Shown here one piece after another: positions 23,701 to 38,612 of a DNA stretch of 64,000 nt (its first letter is position 1; every line of letters begins with the position of its first letter). The position numbers and the translations under genes are program-made. The notes beneath the pieces were generated by a model. It was not told where the DNA came from and searched no databases. It saw only the letters and a list, made by a program, of their open reading frames with translations. The stretch lies in contig NC_087385.1 of assembly GCF_963675165.1 (NCBI RefSeq), forward strand, positions 1,364,501-1,428,500, written 5' to 3'. The stretch is from Halichondria panicea (lineage: Eukaryota; Porifera; Demospongiae; Suberitida; Halichondriidae).

Positions 23701-25955
23701 TAAATTTCTTTTTTTGCACCATAACTTTGGTGCTGCTACATAACTGGTATAAATAGACAGAATGTTTATGTGAAGAGTGGGTATGTGTGAGAGATGGATG
23801 TTGATCTTAACCTGATCGTGCTCATAATTGCTGTTACGATAGTAGCCCTTGTAGCTATGCTCAAGGGCTATGAATTTCAAATGCAAACTAAATACATGAA
23901 TATCTCTCTCACTGCCCCTAACCCTAAGTGCTCTGTGTTAGAACCCAGAAGGTATCATCACAAGCCTTAGTGCTATTATAATAGTGTATGTATGTTACTT
24001 AAAATTTTTTTTAACCCTAATTAAAAAGTAAATACAGAATGACATACATACCGTATAGCGCGAAATTTTTGAGGCACTTATATTTCGTGGATTAGCCTCT
24101 AAAAGCTATTTCGTTGCACAATGTTCGCGGAATGACTGCTTACTGGAAGCCACGCCTTTAAATCTATGCATGTTATAGCAGGTACTTCAATTTTCGTGGA
24201 CTTAATTTTCGTGTAGGGTTCTAACCCACGAAAATTAAGCCCCTCGAAAATTTCGCACTATACAGTAGTCAAAAGATCATCATCGTTCAACCTGATGCTG
24301 TGCTGATTCATTGATATACCCTGGATCCAGAGACACGATTAACCTTAGCTAATAATTAGCTAATTATCACGACCTTTTAATGAAATTCTTTGAACAATTT
24401 ATTCTTTATAACCTCTACATAGTGGACACAAGAGCTAGAGCAAAGTAAGCCTTTTCTCCTACTGGAGAGATAGATACCCCTATGGCCAAGAAGATCGAAG
24501 ATCCCTGTGAGAAGCATCTCAGGCACTCTGATCTTGTCTCAGCTTCTAGCACCCTTTTATTTTTGTAGTTTGCTCTGTGCCTGCAAGAATTGTCTGTCAC
24601 TCATACTACAGTACTGTTCTGTAGAGGTTATAAAGAAAGAAAAGATGAATCGTTCAAATAATTTCATTAAAAGGTCGTGATAATTAGCTAATTATTAGCT
24701 AAGGTTAATCGTGTCCTCCCTCCTCTGCCCTGGATCTTTCATCATTTGATCAGTCTTGATTCTTGAGACAAAATAATAATCAATCAGCAAGAAGCGAGAA
24801 ATTCTAGCTTATTCACTTTATTTATTTATTCTAGCTTACCACGCCCATTTTCACCAACGCTTTGGAAACGCGTGAAGTATAGCAGTGCTTACAAGCATTA
24901 ATTAGCAGCCTTCAACTTCAAAAACGTTGCTTAGACTAAGCCTTAGTTCAAAAAAGCTTCTAATGTGCCTTCAAACGATTGTTTGTTATGCGTGTTAAGT
25001 ACTAATGCATTAGATCCAAAGGTCAGGAATGCAGTACGCAATAATTTTCTAGTGTCATTATTCTTGACCTTTTGACCCTATCGAACCTCCTCTGAATACA
25101 GTTATTCGTTAAACATTCATATCTTATGAACGATACATTGAAATCACTTGTAACCACCTCCTGCAGTTGTCCCCCCTAATCAGCCATTGCTTATAAACAT
25201 TCACAATTATGTATACAAAATTAATAATAATTATTATGAAGGCACAAAGTGACTAAGACACTATTATAAGTGTTGTCAATGTTCTCACGGTGACATGGTT
25301 TAATCAAGATCAGCAGAACTTGTCTGCGAGGTCCTATCGGCATACGCCCTTTTCCCGGGAAATGTTTTCTTCACCTACACACATGTTTACAAGTTCAATG
25401 GTGGCTCGTGATGTCCACTGCTATACTAACTAGACTAAGCAAACCATATGAAGCTATCAGGCTACAAATGCTACTCAAGTTACTTACCACTGTCCAGGTC
25501 CAGAAAGAAAGATGGTCCATCTCTTTTTCTAGCTTAGCTTCCTACATGTATCTAGCTATGATCCTCAATATTCTCACTGTCTAGCTGAACGAACCTCTCA
25601 GAGGTTGTACTACGAAGATATTGCTACCAATATATCAAAAGGTCACTTTCAATAGGAGATAGGATCTAGGCTATAACTACATTTGTTTCTTTCTGCACAG
25701 GCTACATGTTAGGGAACCTACCTGCTGATAAAGCTGGGATCATTTCTAAAGAGCACGTGTGTGAAGGTACGTGAGTCTACTCCTCAGATCTCCTATTGTA
25801 ATTAAAGGCAGCTATTAATAATTATGTATGTGATCCATTGACTCTCTCTCCATCACGCCCCCACACATGTAGCTCTGACGCTGTTGCTAAGAGACCCGTC
25901 TCCCCTGGTGAGAGCCAGCACAGCTGAAGCTATGAGCCTCCTCTATGACTACTAG
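7893..25955 (+). CDS. MROH1: MROH1, maestro HEAT-like repeat protein 1 (34 exons, one 2-bp frameshift)
   Basis: Giant HEAT-repeat protein; MROH1 and its C. elegans relative HPO-27 are linked to lysosome fission. Exons: 7893-7929, 7984-8129, 8183-8477, 8750-8848, 9050-9201, 9538-9678, 10029-10121, 12717-12795, 12858-12971, 13347-13422, 13662-13889, 14312-14456, 14772-14954, 15085-15140, 15442-15678, 15875-16080, 16560-16626, 16682-16890, 17271-17400, 17523-17636, 17785-18028, 18262-18362, 18759-18911, 19223-19377, 19606-19762, 20050-20207, 20445-20697, 20921-21070, 21276-21464, 21945-22100, 22456-22590, 22830-22932, 25701-25766, 25873-25955. Ignoring 2 extra bases in exon 10, these give about 1635 residues (human 1641). 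Similarity to human MROH1 as I remember it runs end to end: TKQDNMQWVF, QLPKLLPLIAQLYKKH, VLWPFLIEFL, AMSGLARIFEKID, NIALRIRPCFEK. The extra GT (about 13379-13382) puts a stop in frame; a sequence error or a real frameshift cannot be told apart here. Confidence 0.95.
9938..10028. repeat. (CA)n tract ending at the exon 7 acceptor of MROH1
   Basis: An almost pure CA dinucleotide run whose final ACACAG is the 3' splice site of exon 7 (exon starts at 10029). It occupies the place of the usual pyrimidine tract. Confidence 0.9.
10907..12206. repeat. fold-back minisatellite element in MROH1 intron 7
   Basis: Short 6-9 bp units built on GGTTGCTCTGGT run across about 10935-11050. The complementary units (ACTAGAGCAACCAGACCA) run across about 11750-12120 in opposite orientation. 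The outer ends are also inverted copies: GTGTAGTAGTGTAGTGTACGG on the left and the complement of CCGTACACTACTATACAC on the right. The centre has no recognisable transposase. No target duplication was found, so fold-back transposon or inverted minisatellite are both possible. Confidence 0.6.
14673..14728. repeat. (CA)n tract in MROH1 intron 12
   Basis: Pure CA dinucleotide run about 45 bp upstream of the exon 13 acceptor. Confidence 0.9.
15374..15441. repeat. (CA)n tract ending at the exon 15 acceptor of MROH1
   Basis: A CA-rich run with a CCCACACTCTCC interruption, ending in ACACAG at the splice junction before exon 15. Confidence 0.9.
16111..16238. mobile_element. MITE-like element, CAGTG(G)AACC family, copy 1
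   Basis: Inverted termini CAGTGAACCTGTCTAGTGTGG and the complement of GACCACTAGAGACAGGTTTC enclose 128 bp in intron 16 of MROH1, flanked by TA on each side (16109-16110, 16239-16240). There is no coding capacity. It looks like a non-autonomous Tc1/mariner-type element, by the TA flank only. Confidence 0.55.
16978..17156. mobile_element. MITE-like element, CAGTG(G)AACC family, copy 2 (degenerate)
   Basis: Intron 18 of MROH1. The left end ACAGTGAAGTTGTCTA pairs imperfectly with the right end TAGACAAGTTCCACTG. The TA flank is kept on the left only. Confidence 0.45.
17674..17779. repeat. CA-rich tract before MROH1 exon 21
   Basis: Interrupted CA/CCCA repeats that become pure CA and end 5 bp before the exon 21 acceptor (TAACAG, exon from 17785). 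Confidence 0.85.
18977..19160. mobile_element. MITE-like element, CAGTGGAA family, copy 3
   Basis: Intron 23 of MROH1. The left end AACAGTGGAATCCCTCTT and right end AAGGTGTTCCACTGTT are inverted repeats. The interior is AT-rich with no coding potential. Confidence 0.5.
24051..24265. mobile_element. 215-bp MITE with TA target duplication
   Basis: Imperfect inverted termini of about 40 bp: CCGTATAGCGCGAAATTTTT on the left, and on the right the complement of a sequence beginning CTGTATAGTGCGAAATTTTC; the similarity continues into an inner TTTCGTGG. TA dinucleotides flank it (24049-24050, 24266-24267). It lies in intron 32 of MROH1. No open frame is present. A Tc1/mariner affiliation is inferred from TA only. 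Confidence 0.7.
24328..24727. mobile_element. 400-bp MITE with 9-bp target duplication
   Basis: Flanked by a perfect 9-bp direct repeat CCCTGGATC (24319-24327 and 24728-24736). The element begins CAGAG and ends CTCTG. Long inverted arms (about 90 bp) include ACACGATTAACCTTAGCTAA and the inner TATAACCTCTACA. The right arm carries a 7-8 bp insertion near its tip. The central ~200 bp encodes only a 61-codon frame with no recognisable domain. A 9-bp duplication is typical of Mutator-like elements, but no transposase supports that assignment. Confidence 0.8.
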
Positions 25956-26233
25956 TCTAGTTATTATTGTGTCTGTGTGTGTTCGTGTGTTTTGTACCCA
26001 CTATTGCCCGCACTTTGTGTGAGATGAGACCGTTGATTATTAATTTATTGTGCTTTGAGCAGTTTCAAATAATTTATTGATTTCTAGTCAACTACTGTGT
26101 GCAGGTTACATGTGTGTGCTTGGGGTATCGTTGATGGCACATGTAATTAAAGTAAATTGCAACTGAGTATAAAGATGCTCAAGTTGAGGCAAACAATTAA
26201 TTCTTGCTGACTTGATACTAAAAATTAATGATA

Positions 26234-26614
26234 GCTTGGTGCATGCTGCATGGTCTAGCTAGCTTGGTGCATGGTCTAGCCAGCTTGGTGCATGCATGGT
26301 CTAGCCAGCTTGGTGCATGCATGGTCTAGCCAGCTTGGTGCATGCTGCATGGTCTAGCCAGCTTGGTGCATGCATGGTCTAGCCAGCTTGGTGCATGCAT
26401 GGTCTAGCCAGCTTGGTGCATGCATGGTCTAGCCAGCTTGGTGCATGCATGGTCTAGCCAGCTTGGTGCATGCATGGTCTAGCCAGCTTGGTGCATGCAT
26501 GGTCTAGCCAGCTTGGTGCATGCATGGTCTAGCCAGCTTGGTGCATGCATGGTCTAGCCAGCTTGGTGCATGCATGGTCTAGCCAGCTTGGTGCATGCAT
26601 GGTCTAGCCAGCTT
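26234..26614. repeat. 25-bp minisatellite between MROH1 and NAGPA
   Basis: About 15 head-to-tail units of GGTCTAGCCAGCTTGGTGCA + TGCAT. The central units look identical; variants with TGCTGCAT or missing GCAT occur at the left edge and once inside (about 26340). It lies in the 3' flank shared by two convergent genes. Units abut with no unique spacers, so it is not a CRISPR array. Confidence 0.92.
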
Positions 26615-26707
26615 CGGATGGCACATAATTAATGATTGAGGTGCATGTAGATAGAGATACATGGGCAAGCAGGAAGTAATGTAATATTCAATGTGACTTT
26701 CTTCATA

Positions 26708-26822
26708 GTCGACCCTTTTCTTTAACAGTAAAGATCATCTAGCTTAGTTACTCATATGTAACACATTAGTTACATTGAGCAACTAAATTAAACGATCTTT
26801 ACTGCTAAAGAAAAGGGTCGAC
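26708..26822. mobile_element. 115-bp MITE with TA flanks
   Basis: Near-perfect inverted arms of about 34 bp starting GTCGACCCTTTTCTTTA at both ends, with TA on each side (26706-26707, 26823-26824). A second inner inverted pair, ATGTAAC / GTTACAT, makes almost the whole element foldable. It sits between the convergent 3' ends of MROH1 and NAGPA. Confidence 0.75.
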
Positions 26823-26921
26823 TAAGAAAAGAGCAGAAAGTAGATTTATCACATTATTTGAAGTCATTAAATTGCAGTGAAAGTGTGCAACACAGACAGA
26901 CAAAACAAATAGATTGAGAGC

Positions 26922-31544
<4,623 letters not shown>

Positions 31545-31661
31545 TTCTTCTTTTTGATATTACTGCGGCAGTCATGCGCTGCTGACAGTGCTGTACGTGT
31601 ATTTGGATATTAGGCTAAATCACTCCTCCTCAGCCCCTCCCCCCTATTTTGTTCAGAAGTC
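31545..31661. promoter_or_regulatory. putative bidirectional promoter, NAGPA / ADPGK
   Basis: Only 117 bp separate the two divergent start codons, so both promoters and 5'UTRs must overlap here or lie partly in coding sequence. It includes a CCTCCTCAGCCCCTCCCCCC stretch (about 31625-31645). The function is inferred from geometry. Confidence 0.55.
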
Positions 31662-33485
31662 ATGCTGAGTAACAGTGTTATTTTGGGTACTCTTTTGGTG
31701 GCTACTGCACTTATCTACGAGTTCTATTGCCCCCTGGAAGGGAGAAGGAATGATGTGGAGGATGTGGCAGCCAGCTGGGACAGAGAGATCACTCCACCTG
31801 CAAGAAAACGATCCAGGATTGCAATAGGGTAACACATCACATGCACCACCCTGTTGATCATAATTTATTTAAAAAGAGTACATGCGTCTGAATTTTGAAT
31901 GATTTTACGTTTGTACAACTATGTCCGTACATTTTGTATGGCACTGATCGATATCTATAGGCATAATGTCCAAGTTGTGCTTTAATGTTTGAGTACATGG
32001 CGCTACGTCTACGTCTACCGTCCTACAGTAACTCTATATAGTTGAATCATAGATTGACTTTCATCTGTGCTTTTTACAGGGTCAACTCCAATCTGGACCT
32101 TATAGTGTCAGCGTTAGATCTGCTGTCAGCCATGGAGGTGGGGCCCAGCTCCCCTGAAGATCACTCGTCACTGACTAGTCTGTCGGACCTAGAGCAGCTG
32201 GTGGGATACTCAATGGAGCACTGTGCCGGCCTGGAGAGGGTGTTTGTTGATCAGGGACTTTTCCTGAAGATCGTGGAGAAAGCTAGCAGCATCAAGCATG
32301 CTGTAAGTTTGGTGATTATATAATATCATGTGATGCTGGATGATGATCGATATAAACTTGTGCGCATTCTCTTTCTTATTTACAGTATCACATTGGTGGG
32401 AATGGTGCTCTAATGGCTCAAAAAATACAGCAATTGGTATCAGATGTGAAGGTACTATAGAGCCAGTAATTCATTGTGGTAATCATGTGTTGACAATGGT
32501 AATGTGTGTGTTCCTCCCCCAGGTGATGTTGGTGGGTCCAGTTGGCCCTACACTCAAAGGACTACTGCACAAGGACATTCTCACACCTTCTCTGAGCAGC
32601 TCAAGCGTGGACGAGGTGCACATGATCCTGGAGTACCCCAAGGGAGGGACGTGGGGAAAGGTCACGGCCTCTTGTGCCAATCGCGTCATCTTCTCTCACG
32701 ATCTCTCAAATTCAAGACTGGTAGCCCTTGAACAATTCCAGGATAATTTAACAGACTTTAACCCTGATCTTATCGTCTTATCAGGAGCTCATCTATTGGA
32801 CGGACAATCAATGGACTTTCAAACTTCTCGATTAGCCGACATCGCTAAACTTTTGGACTCTATTCCACGATCAATTCCGGTACACTGGGAACTAGCTACC
32901 GTCGGTGACCTAGACTACTTTAATAAACTGGCAGATACTCTGTTTTCAAGAATAGACTCTTTAGGACTCAACGAGCAAGAACTACGTTCAGCTGCTTTAG
33001 CGGCACATGCAAACTTCTCCAAAATCCCCTCTAAACCACCAGTAGGATATGTCTCTGATCTCCTTCTTTGGCTGATGGACGAGTACTCCAATCGACCGTC
33101 TTCAAGATTGACACGAGTTCACTTCCACTCTCTGACTTTCCACATGGTGACCACTCTCGATAATGGACCTTGGACAAATGCTAAACAATCCGTAATAGCA
33201 GGAGCTACGATAGCTGGACTGCAAGCGTGTGATACTGACAAAATTGACTCTGAAAAATTCGAGCTACGGTTGAAATCGTATCAGCTCTCTGCGAACGACG
33301 AGCAGTTGTCAGAGACTCTAAAATACAATCCTCGAACAAGTGCAGTCGTGCAATGGAGAAGAGGTAGTGTGAACTTTCATATGAGTCCCGTATTAGTTTG
33401 TAAGAAACCTCTGAAAACTGTTGGCCTAGGTGACGCAATATCTTCAGTTGGACTTTTGTATTCGAACTTTGCAGATAAGGTTTGA
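31662..33485 (+). CDS. ADPGK: ADP-dependent glucokinase
   Basis: Phosphorylates glucose using ADP; animal ADPGK is ER-associated. Exons 31662-31828, 32080-32302, 32386-32451, 32523-33485 join in frame to 472 residues (human 497). The N-terminus (MLSNSVILGTLLVATALIYEF) is a hydrophobic signal or anchor. The ribokinase-like fold is recognised by IAIGVNSNLDLIVSALDLL, YHIGGNGALMAQK, VGPVGPTLKGLL, ANRVIFSHDLSNSRL, DLIVLSGAHLLDGQS and LGLNEQELRS. The C-terminal GLGDAISS motif contains the catalytic Asp. Similarity to human ADPGK as I recall it covers the whole chain. Its 3' end converges with POLE4, 177 bp away. Confidence 0.97.
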
Positions 33486-33662
33486 TTGATTTGTTAACTT
33501 TGCAGATAATGTTTGTTTGATTTGTTTGATGATTTTTTAATAGTTATTTGAATGAGTACGCATGCACATGTGTTAGAAATATTTATCTTTTGGAATGAAA
33601 ATGTGAATCAATCATTGACACAACATAATTATACGCATGATATTGATAAGATGGTCAATGAC

Positions 33663-34338
33663 TCAGTCCACAGCTCCCTCTAAGAATGCTAAAGAGTCCT
33701 CCTGAGGTATGCATGCATCTAGGTCTCGTCTCTGGATGGTCTTCCTCTTCCCCTTCACTGTGTGCCCGTACGACTGCTTGGCCAGGTGCACTATGAACAG
33801 CTCAGTGGCCTGCATGTGGGGAGAGAACCGTACATAGGTGTAAGATACAGCCAGAAAATAAATAAAGTACATGTAGTTGACAATAAACTGCCACTCTAAA
33901 TTTTCTGTATATAGTAACTACGATTGGGATTCCAGTCACACTACTATCCTTTATTTTATTGTATGCAGTGAATCAAGAGTAGGTATAAAGAGTACTCTTA
34001 ATCTACTCTTGAGTGAACGTTCAGCCTCGTATTAATCACAACACACCTTCCTACGTTCCTAAAAGGCTTGGGAAATACACTTTATTAATACACTCAATAC
34101 TCTTATACACTTATTCTGCCTTTGCTATGAGGAGAGTGGCGTCATGACTTGCTAGCGTGATATCGGGGTCAGACTTTATGATATTCTTCACCCTAGCCAA
34201 CGGGAGCTGACACTGACCACTCCATCGAGCTGTAGTGAATACAGACAGTCACATAGTATATCTCTCATTATCACTATAGAGAGGTCACATACCGTTCACA
34301 TCTGCAGTAGAGGGCTCTGTGTCTTCTTCTAGCTCCAT
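33663..34338 (-). CDS. POLE4: DNA polymerase epsilon subunit 4 (histone fold)
   Basis: Small histone-fold subunit of DNA polymerase epsilon, acting with POLE3. Exons, transcription order: 34338-34293, 34229-34120, 33809-33663; they join to 100 residues (human 117). Recognised by QLPLARVKNIIKSDPDITLA, ATELFIVHLAKQSYGHTVKG and GKRKTIQRRDLDACI...LAFLEGAVD. The second intron seems to start with GC (AAG|GCAGAA) and ends with AG: an in-frame TAA follows at once and no GT donor lies before it. The start at 34338 is the only ATG that joins in frame; an ATG just upstream (about 34360) is in another frame. It is head-to-head with PAPSS. Confidence 0.95.
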
Positions 34339-34562
34339 TCTCTTTTGACCTTTGAACTCTCTTCATTAGCCACGTGGCTTTTGTTTGGTCAACGCCCACA
34401 CAAACTTGTACTTGACCGCAACATAACGGTGTGAAATACCTGCAGCTGTTGTTCATAGATAAAAGAGCATAAAAGAGCTCTCTTTTATCTATGGTTGAAA
34501 CTTTAATATAATACGTACAAGTACGGTTCTTCTTCTTCTGCAAGGAAAACCCTGCTGTTGAG
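34339..34562. promoter_or_regulatory. putative bidirectional promoter, POLE4 / PAPSS
   Basis: A 224-bp gap between divergent start codons. It contains an out-of-frame upstream ATG on the POLE4 side (about 34360) and a 40-bp hairpin at 34454-34493. No TATA box was noticed. Confidence 0.5.
34454..34493. mobile_element. 40-bp CATAGAT...ATCTATG hairpin
   Basis: Perfect 14-bp arms CATAGATAAAAGAG / CTCTTTTATCTATG enclose a 12-bp loop. The terminal 7 bases are the same as those of the 3344-3399 palindrome and of the 49047-49083 hairpin. There is no convincing target duplication here (only GTT on both sides). Listing it as a mobile element is inference from the shared termini. Confidence 0.45.
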
Positions 34563-37500
34563 ATGGCTGAAATGAGCACCGGATCCCCACCTGACTCTAG
34601 AAAGGATTACAACTCTCAAAGAAGCTTGGTAAGCTCATATTATTTATAGCTAATCTAGTCTAGTCCTGTACATGCTGCTAGGACATTGATTATGGGGAGC
34701 TGATTTTCATGCAGGGAGATGTGATACTGGCCGGCCGGCTATGTTTTACTTGTGGTTGAAATTGTATGCTTTCATTGTAGGACATTGTGAAGGCTACGAA
34801 TGTGACGTTTCAGCCTGGTCTTGTGACTCGCTCCAAGCGAGGGCAGGTGATTGGTCAGCGTGGTGGTTTCCGTGGGTGCTGTGTCTGGTTCACAGGGCTG
34901 AGTGGAGCTGGCAAGACCACTCTCAGGTGACCATAGTGATTGATTTATAGTGCGTATGGACTATAGTGTAACCTCGTGCCATGCCTGTCATATTCATGTT
35001 TAGGTTAACTTTTACCTTTTACCTGTGCATTTATTGTAATCACTAGTTCGACTCTGGCTAAATATAATGCCATCATGACATAATTATTATTAGTATGCTA
35101 TCTGTAGCCAACTAATCAGTGACGTGATGAGTAGCTAGTGGCGCATACACAACAGAACAGCTTGTTTCACTTCTTTAATACACGTGCTATGTTTGTGTGT
35201 TCACAGCTTTGCACTGGAGGACTACCTCACAGCACACTCCATTCCTTGCTATGGACTGGACGGTGACAACATCAGAACAGGTAAATGTCTTAATTGCAGC
35301 CATACTTATCACTGTATACATTCCAATACCTAGCTTCTTATACCCCACTGGTACACATTAGTAATGTTGGGTATGACTTCACTAATATTGTTGCTATGGC
35401 CAGAAAATTCGTCCATTATGGCTTCCATGCATTCTTCGTTTAAAATACAGTCGCCATTATTGTGCTAGACCATGCATTCTTTGTTTGTGGTCGCCATTAT
35501 TGTATGGCAAATCTTGCTAGCATCTGTCAAAATATTATTGAGAAATACTGTTAAAACTATATAATGTTTGTTTCTCTCTCGGACAGGGCTCAACAAGAAT
35601 TTAAGTTTCACCCCTAGTGATAGAAGGGAAAATATTCGAAGGATCTCAGAAGTGGCCAAATTATTTGCTGATTCTGGTATCGTGGTTCTCTCTTCATTCA
35701 TCTCTCCTTATGCTGAGGTGAGTGGAGCAGACTGTAGATTATCGATTGTATCGTTATCGTGTACCTATAGGTAACCCTAGAGAATGTTGTAGATTAAGCC
35801 ATGCTTGGTTGTAGTTTCAAACCTTTGATCTATTTGACACTTCATGTTAACCTGTTCTAAGACCACTAACTTTTATTTTGCTATAATTATGAGTACATGT
35901 AGCTCACATAAATTGTTGTGTAGGTGTGTTAATAGAACCACCTGTTTCTAACACCACTCTGCGTATGAATTAAGTACATGATCTTGAGTACGAGGTGTCA
36001 CTAACTGTGTACCGGCCTACTCCTGACATGTACATGGTACGAGGTGTCACTAACTGTGTACCTACCCCCTGACATGTACATGGTATGAGGTGTCACTGTA
36101 CTAACTGTGTACCTACCCCCTGACATGTACATGGTACGAGGTGTCACTGTACTAACTGTGTACCTACCCCCTGACATGTACATGGTACGAGGTGTCACTA
36201 ACTGTGTACCTGCCTACCCCCTGACATGTACATGGTACGAGGTGTCAGTGTACTAACTGTGTACCTACCCCCTGACATGTACATGGTACGAGGTGTCAGT
36301 GTACTAACTGTGTACCTACCCCCTGACATGTACATGGTACGAGGTGTCACTGTACTAACTGTGTACTGGCCTACCCCCTGACATGTACATGGTACGAGGT
36401 GTCACTGTACTAACTGTGTACTGGCCTACCCCCTGACATGTACATGGTACGAGGTGTCACTGTACTAACTGTGTACTGGCCTACCCCCTGACATGTACAT
36501 GGTACGAGGTGTCACTGTACTAACTGTGTACCTACCCCCTGACATGTACATGGTACGAGGTGTCACTGTACTAATTACTGTGTACCTACCCCCTGACATG
36601 TACATGGTACGAGGTGTCACTGTACTAACTGTGTACCTACCCCCTGACATGTACATGGTACGAGGTGTCATTGTACTAATTACTGTGTACCTACCCCCTG
36701 ACATGTACATGGTACGAGGTGTCACTGTACTAATTACTGTGTACCTACCCCCTGACATGTACATATATCTTGAGTACGAGGTGTCACTGTACTAACTGTG
36801 AACCTACCCCCTCACATGTACATGGTACGAGCAGGCTGCATTGAGGGGGCGGGGGCGAGGGGGGTAATTAAATAGCGTTTGTACTGCTACAATTATGATG
36901 ACTGTGTGAGCTGAATTTGCACCAGAATCGATCTAAAGCCCTCAAATATATCAACATTTTTCCGGGGAAACATGCCCCTGTACCCCTCTACATTTTTCAT
37001 TTCCCAATTTTCCCCTCCCTAACCCAAAATCCTGGATGCAGCCCTGATAGGTGTCACTAACTGTGTACTATCCCCTGGCAGGATCGTAAGAGTGCACGTC
37101 GATTACACGAGTCCTCCAACCTCAAGTTCTTCGAGGTGTTTGTTGACACACCCATCGAGGAGTGTGAGCGGAGGGACGTGAAGGGACTCTACAAGAAAGC
37201 CAGAGCCGGACAAATCAAAGGTACCCCCTCTACCCACACAGGCCCCCTCTACTACCCACACAGGCCCCCCCTACTACCCACACAGGCCCCCTCTACCCAC
37301 ACAGGCCCCCTCTACTACCCACACAGGCCCCTCTACACACAGGCCCCCTCTACCCACACAGGCCCCCTCTACTACACACACAGGCCCCCTCTACCCACAC
37401 AGGCCCCCTCTACTACCCACACAAGCCCCTCTACACACACAGGCCCCCTCTACTACCCACACAGGCCCCCTCTACACACACAGGCCCCCTCTACTACCCA

Positions 37501-38529
37501 CACAGGCCCCTCTACTACCCACACAGGCCCCCTCTACTACCCACACAGGCCCCTCTACTACCCACACAGGCCCCCTCTACTACCCACACAGGCCCCTCTA
37601 CATACAGGCCCCCTCTACCCACAGGCCCCCTCTACACACAGGCCCCCTCTACCCACAGGCCCCCTCTACCCACACAGGCCCCCTCTACACACACAGTCCC
37701 CCTCTACACACACTTTGTGAATCGTTTGCCTACTACTGATATGCATTTGTATTATACGCATCTACAATCTATTGTTTAGTTCAGTCATCAGTACTATTAT
37801 AGCTACACACCATCCCGTTTATACACACACTCCACCCCCCACACATACTCCACTCCTCACACACACACTCCACTCCTCACACATACTCCACTCCTCACAC
37901 ACACACTCCACTCGATCCTCACACACACACTCCACACCTCCACTCCTCACGCACCTTGACAGGATTCACTGGTATTGACTCGGTGTACGAGCCACCAGAG
38001 AACCCTGACCTCTCCATCAACACTTCTGAGAATAGCGTGGATGACTGCGTGGAAGAACTAGTGCACTTCTTACAAGAGAAGGTGAGACACTAGGTAGGGT
38101 AGTACAGTAGAGGAGATAGCATTCCTTTTACCAGAAGCACCATTATACACACCTGTAGTGCTCCTGTCATTACTGAGAGATTGTGTGAAAAGAGCAAGTG
38201 TTGTATGTTTATGGAGAATGACTTAATCAGATATACATGTATTAGACAATCACAGCTAATGTTAGCACAAGTCTGCATATGCTATACATTTTTGTGAGCC
38301 TAAGTTAGGCTACGCACTAATTTCTCTTTTACATGTAGATCTTTTTTAGACTGTGTGCATGAGTGGTGTTTACTAGTACCCACCAAATCCATCACAGGGG
38401 ATGATACCGTCCATTGTCGGGTCTCATGTACTGGAGCTGTTCTCTGCCGACCCAGTGGTAGCTGCTCAAGAGGCCACAACCCTGCCCAAACTCAAGATAT
38501 CCAAACTGGACTTACAATGGCTGCAGGTA

Positions 38530-38612
<83 letters not shown>

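Noticed and set aside
24415-24600. 61-codon minus-strand frame inside the 400-bp MITE
   Set aside because: No recognisable domain and no start/splice context; it sits between the inverted arms of a non-autonomous element.
26234-26614. Possible CRISPR-like array
   Set aside because: Units are directly adjacent with no unique spacers, and the context is a eukaryotic intergenic region.
34274-34360. POLE4 start at the upstream ATG reading MKRVQRSKENGARRR
   Set aside because: That frame does not join in phase to exon 2; the ATG at 34338 (MELEEDTEPS) joins correctly.
35985-36831. Open frames of 65-100 codons with repeated [10 protein letters not shown] / [10 protein letters not shown]
   Set aside because: They are produced by the 60-bp minisatellite in a PAPSS intron and lack any gene context.
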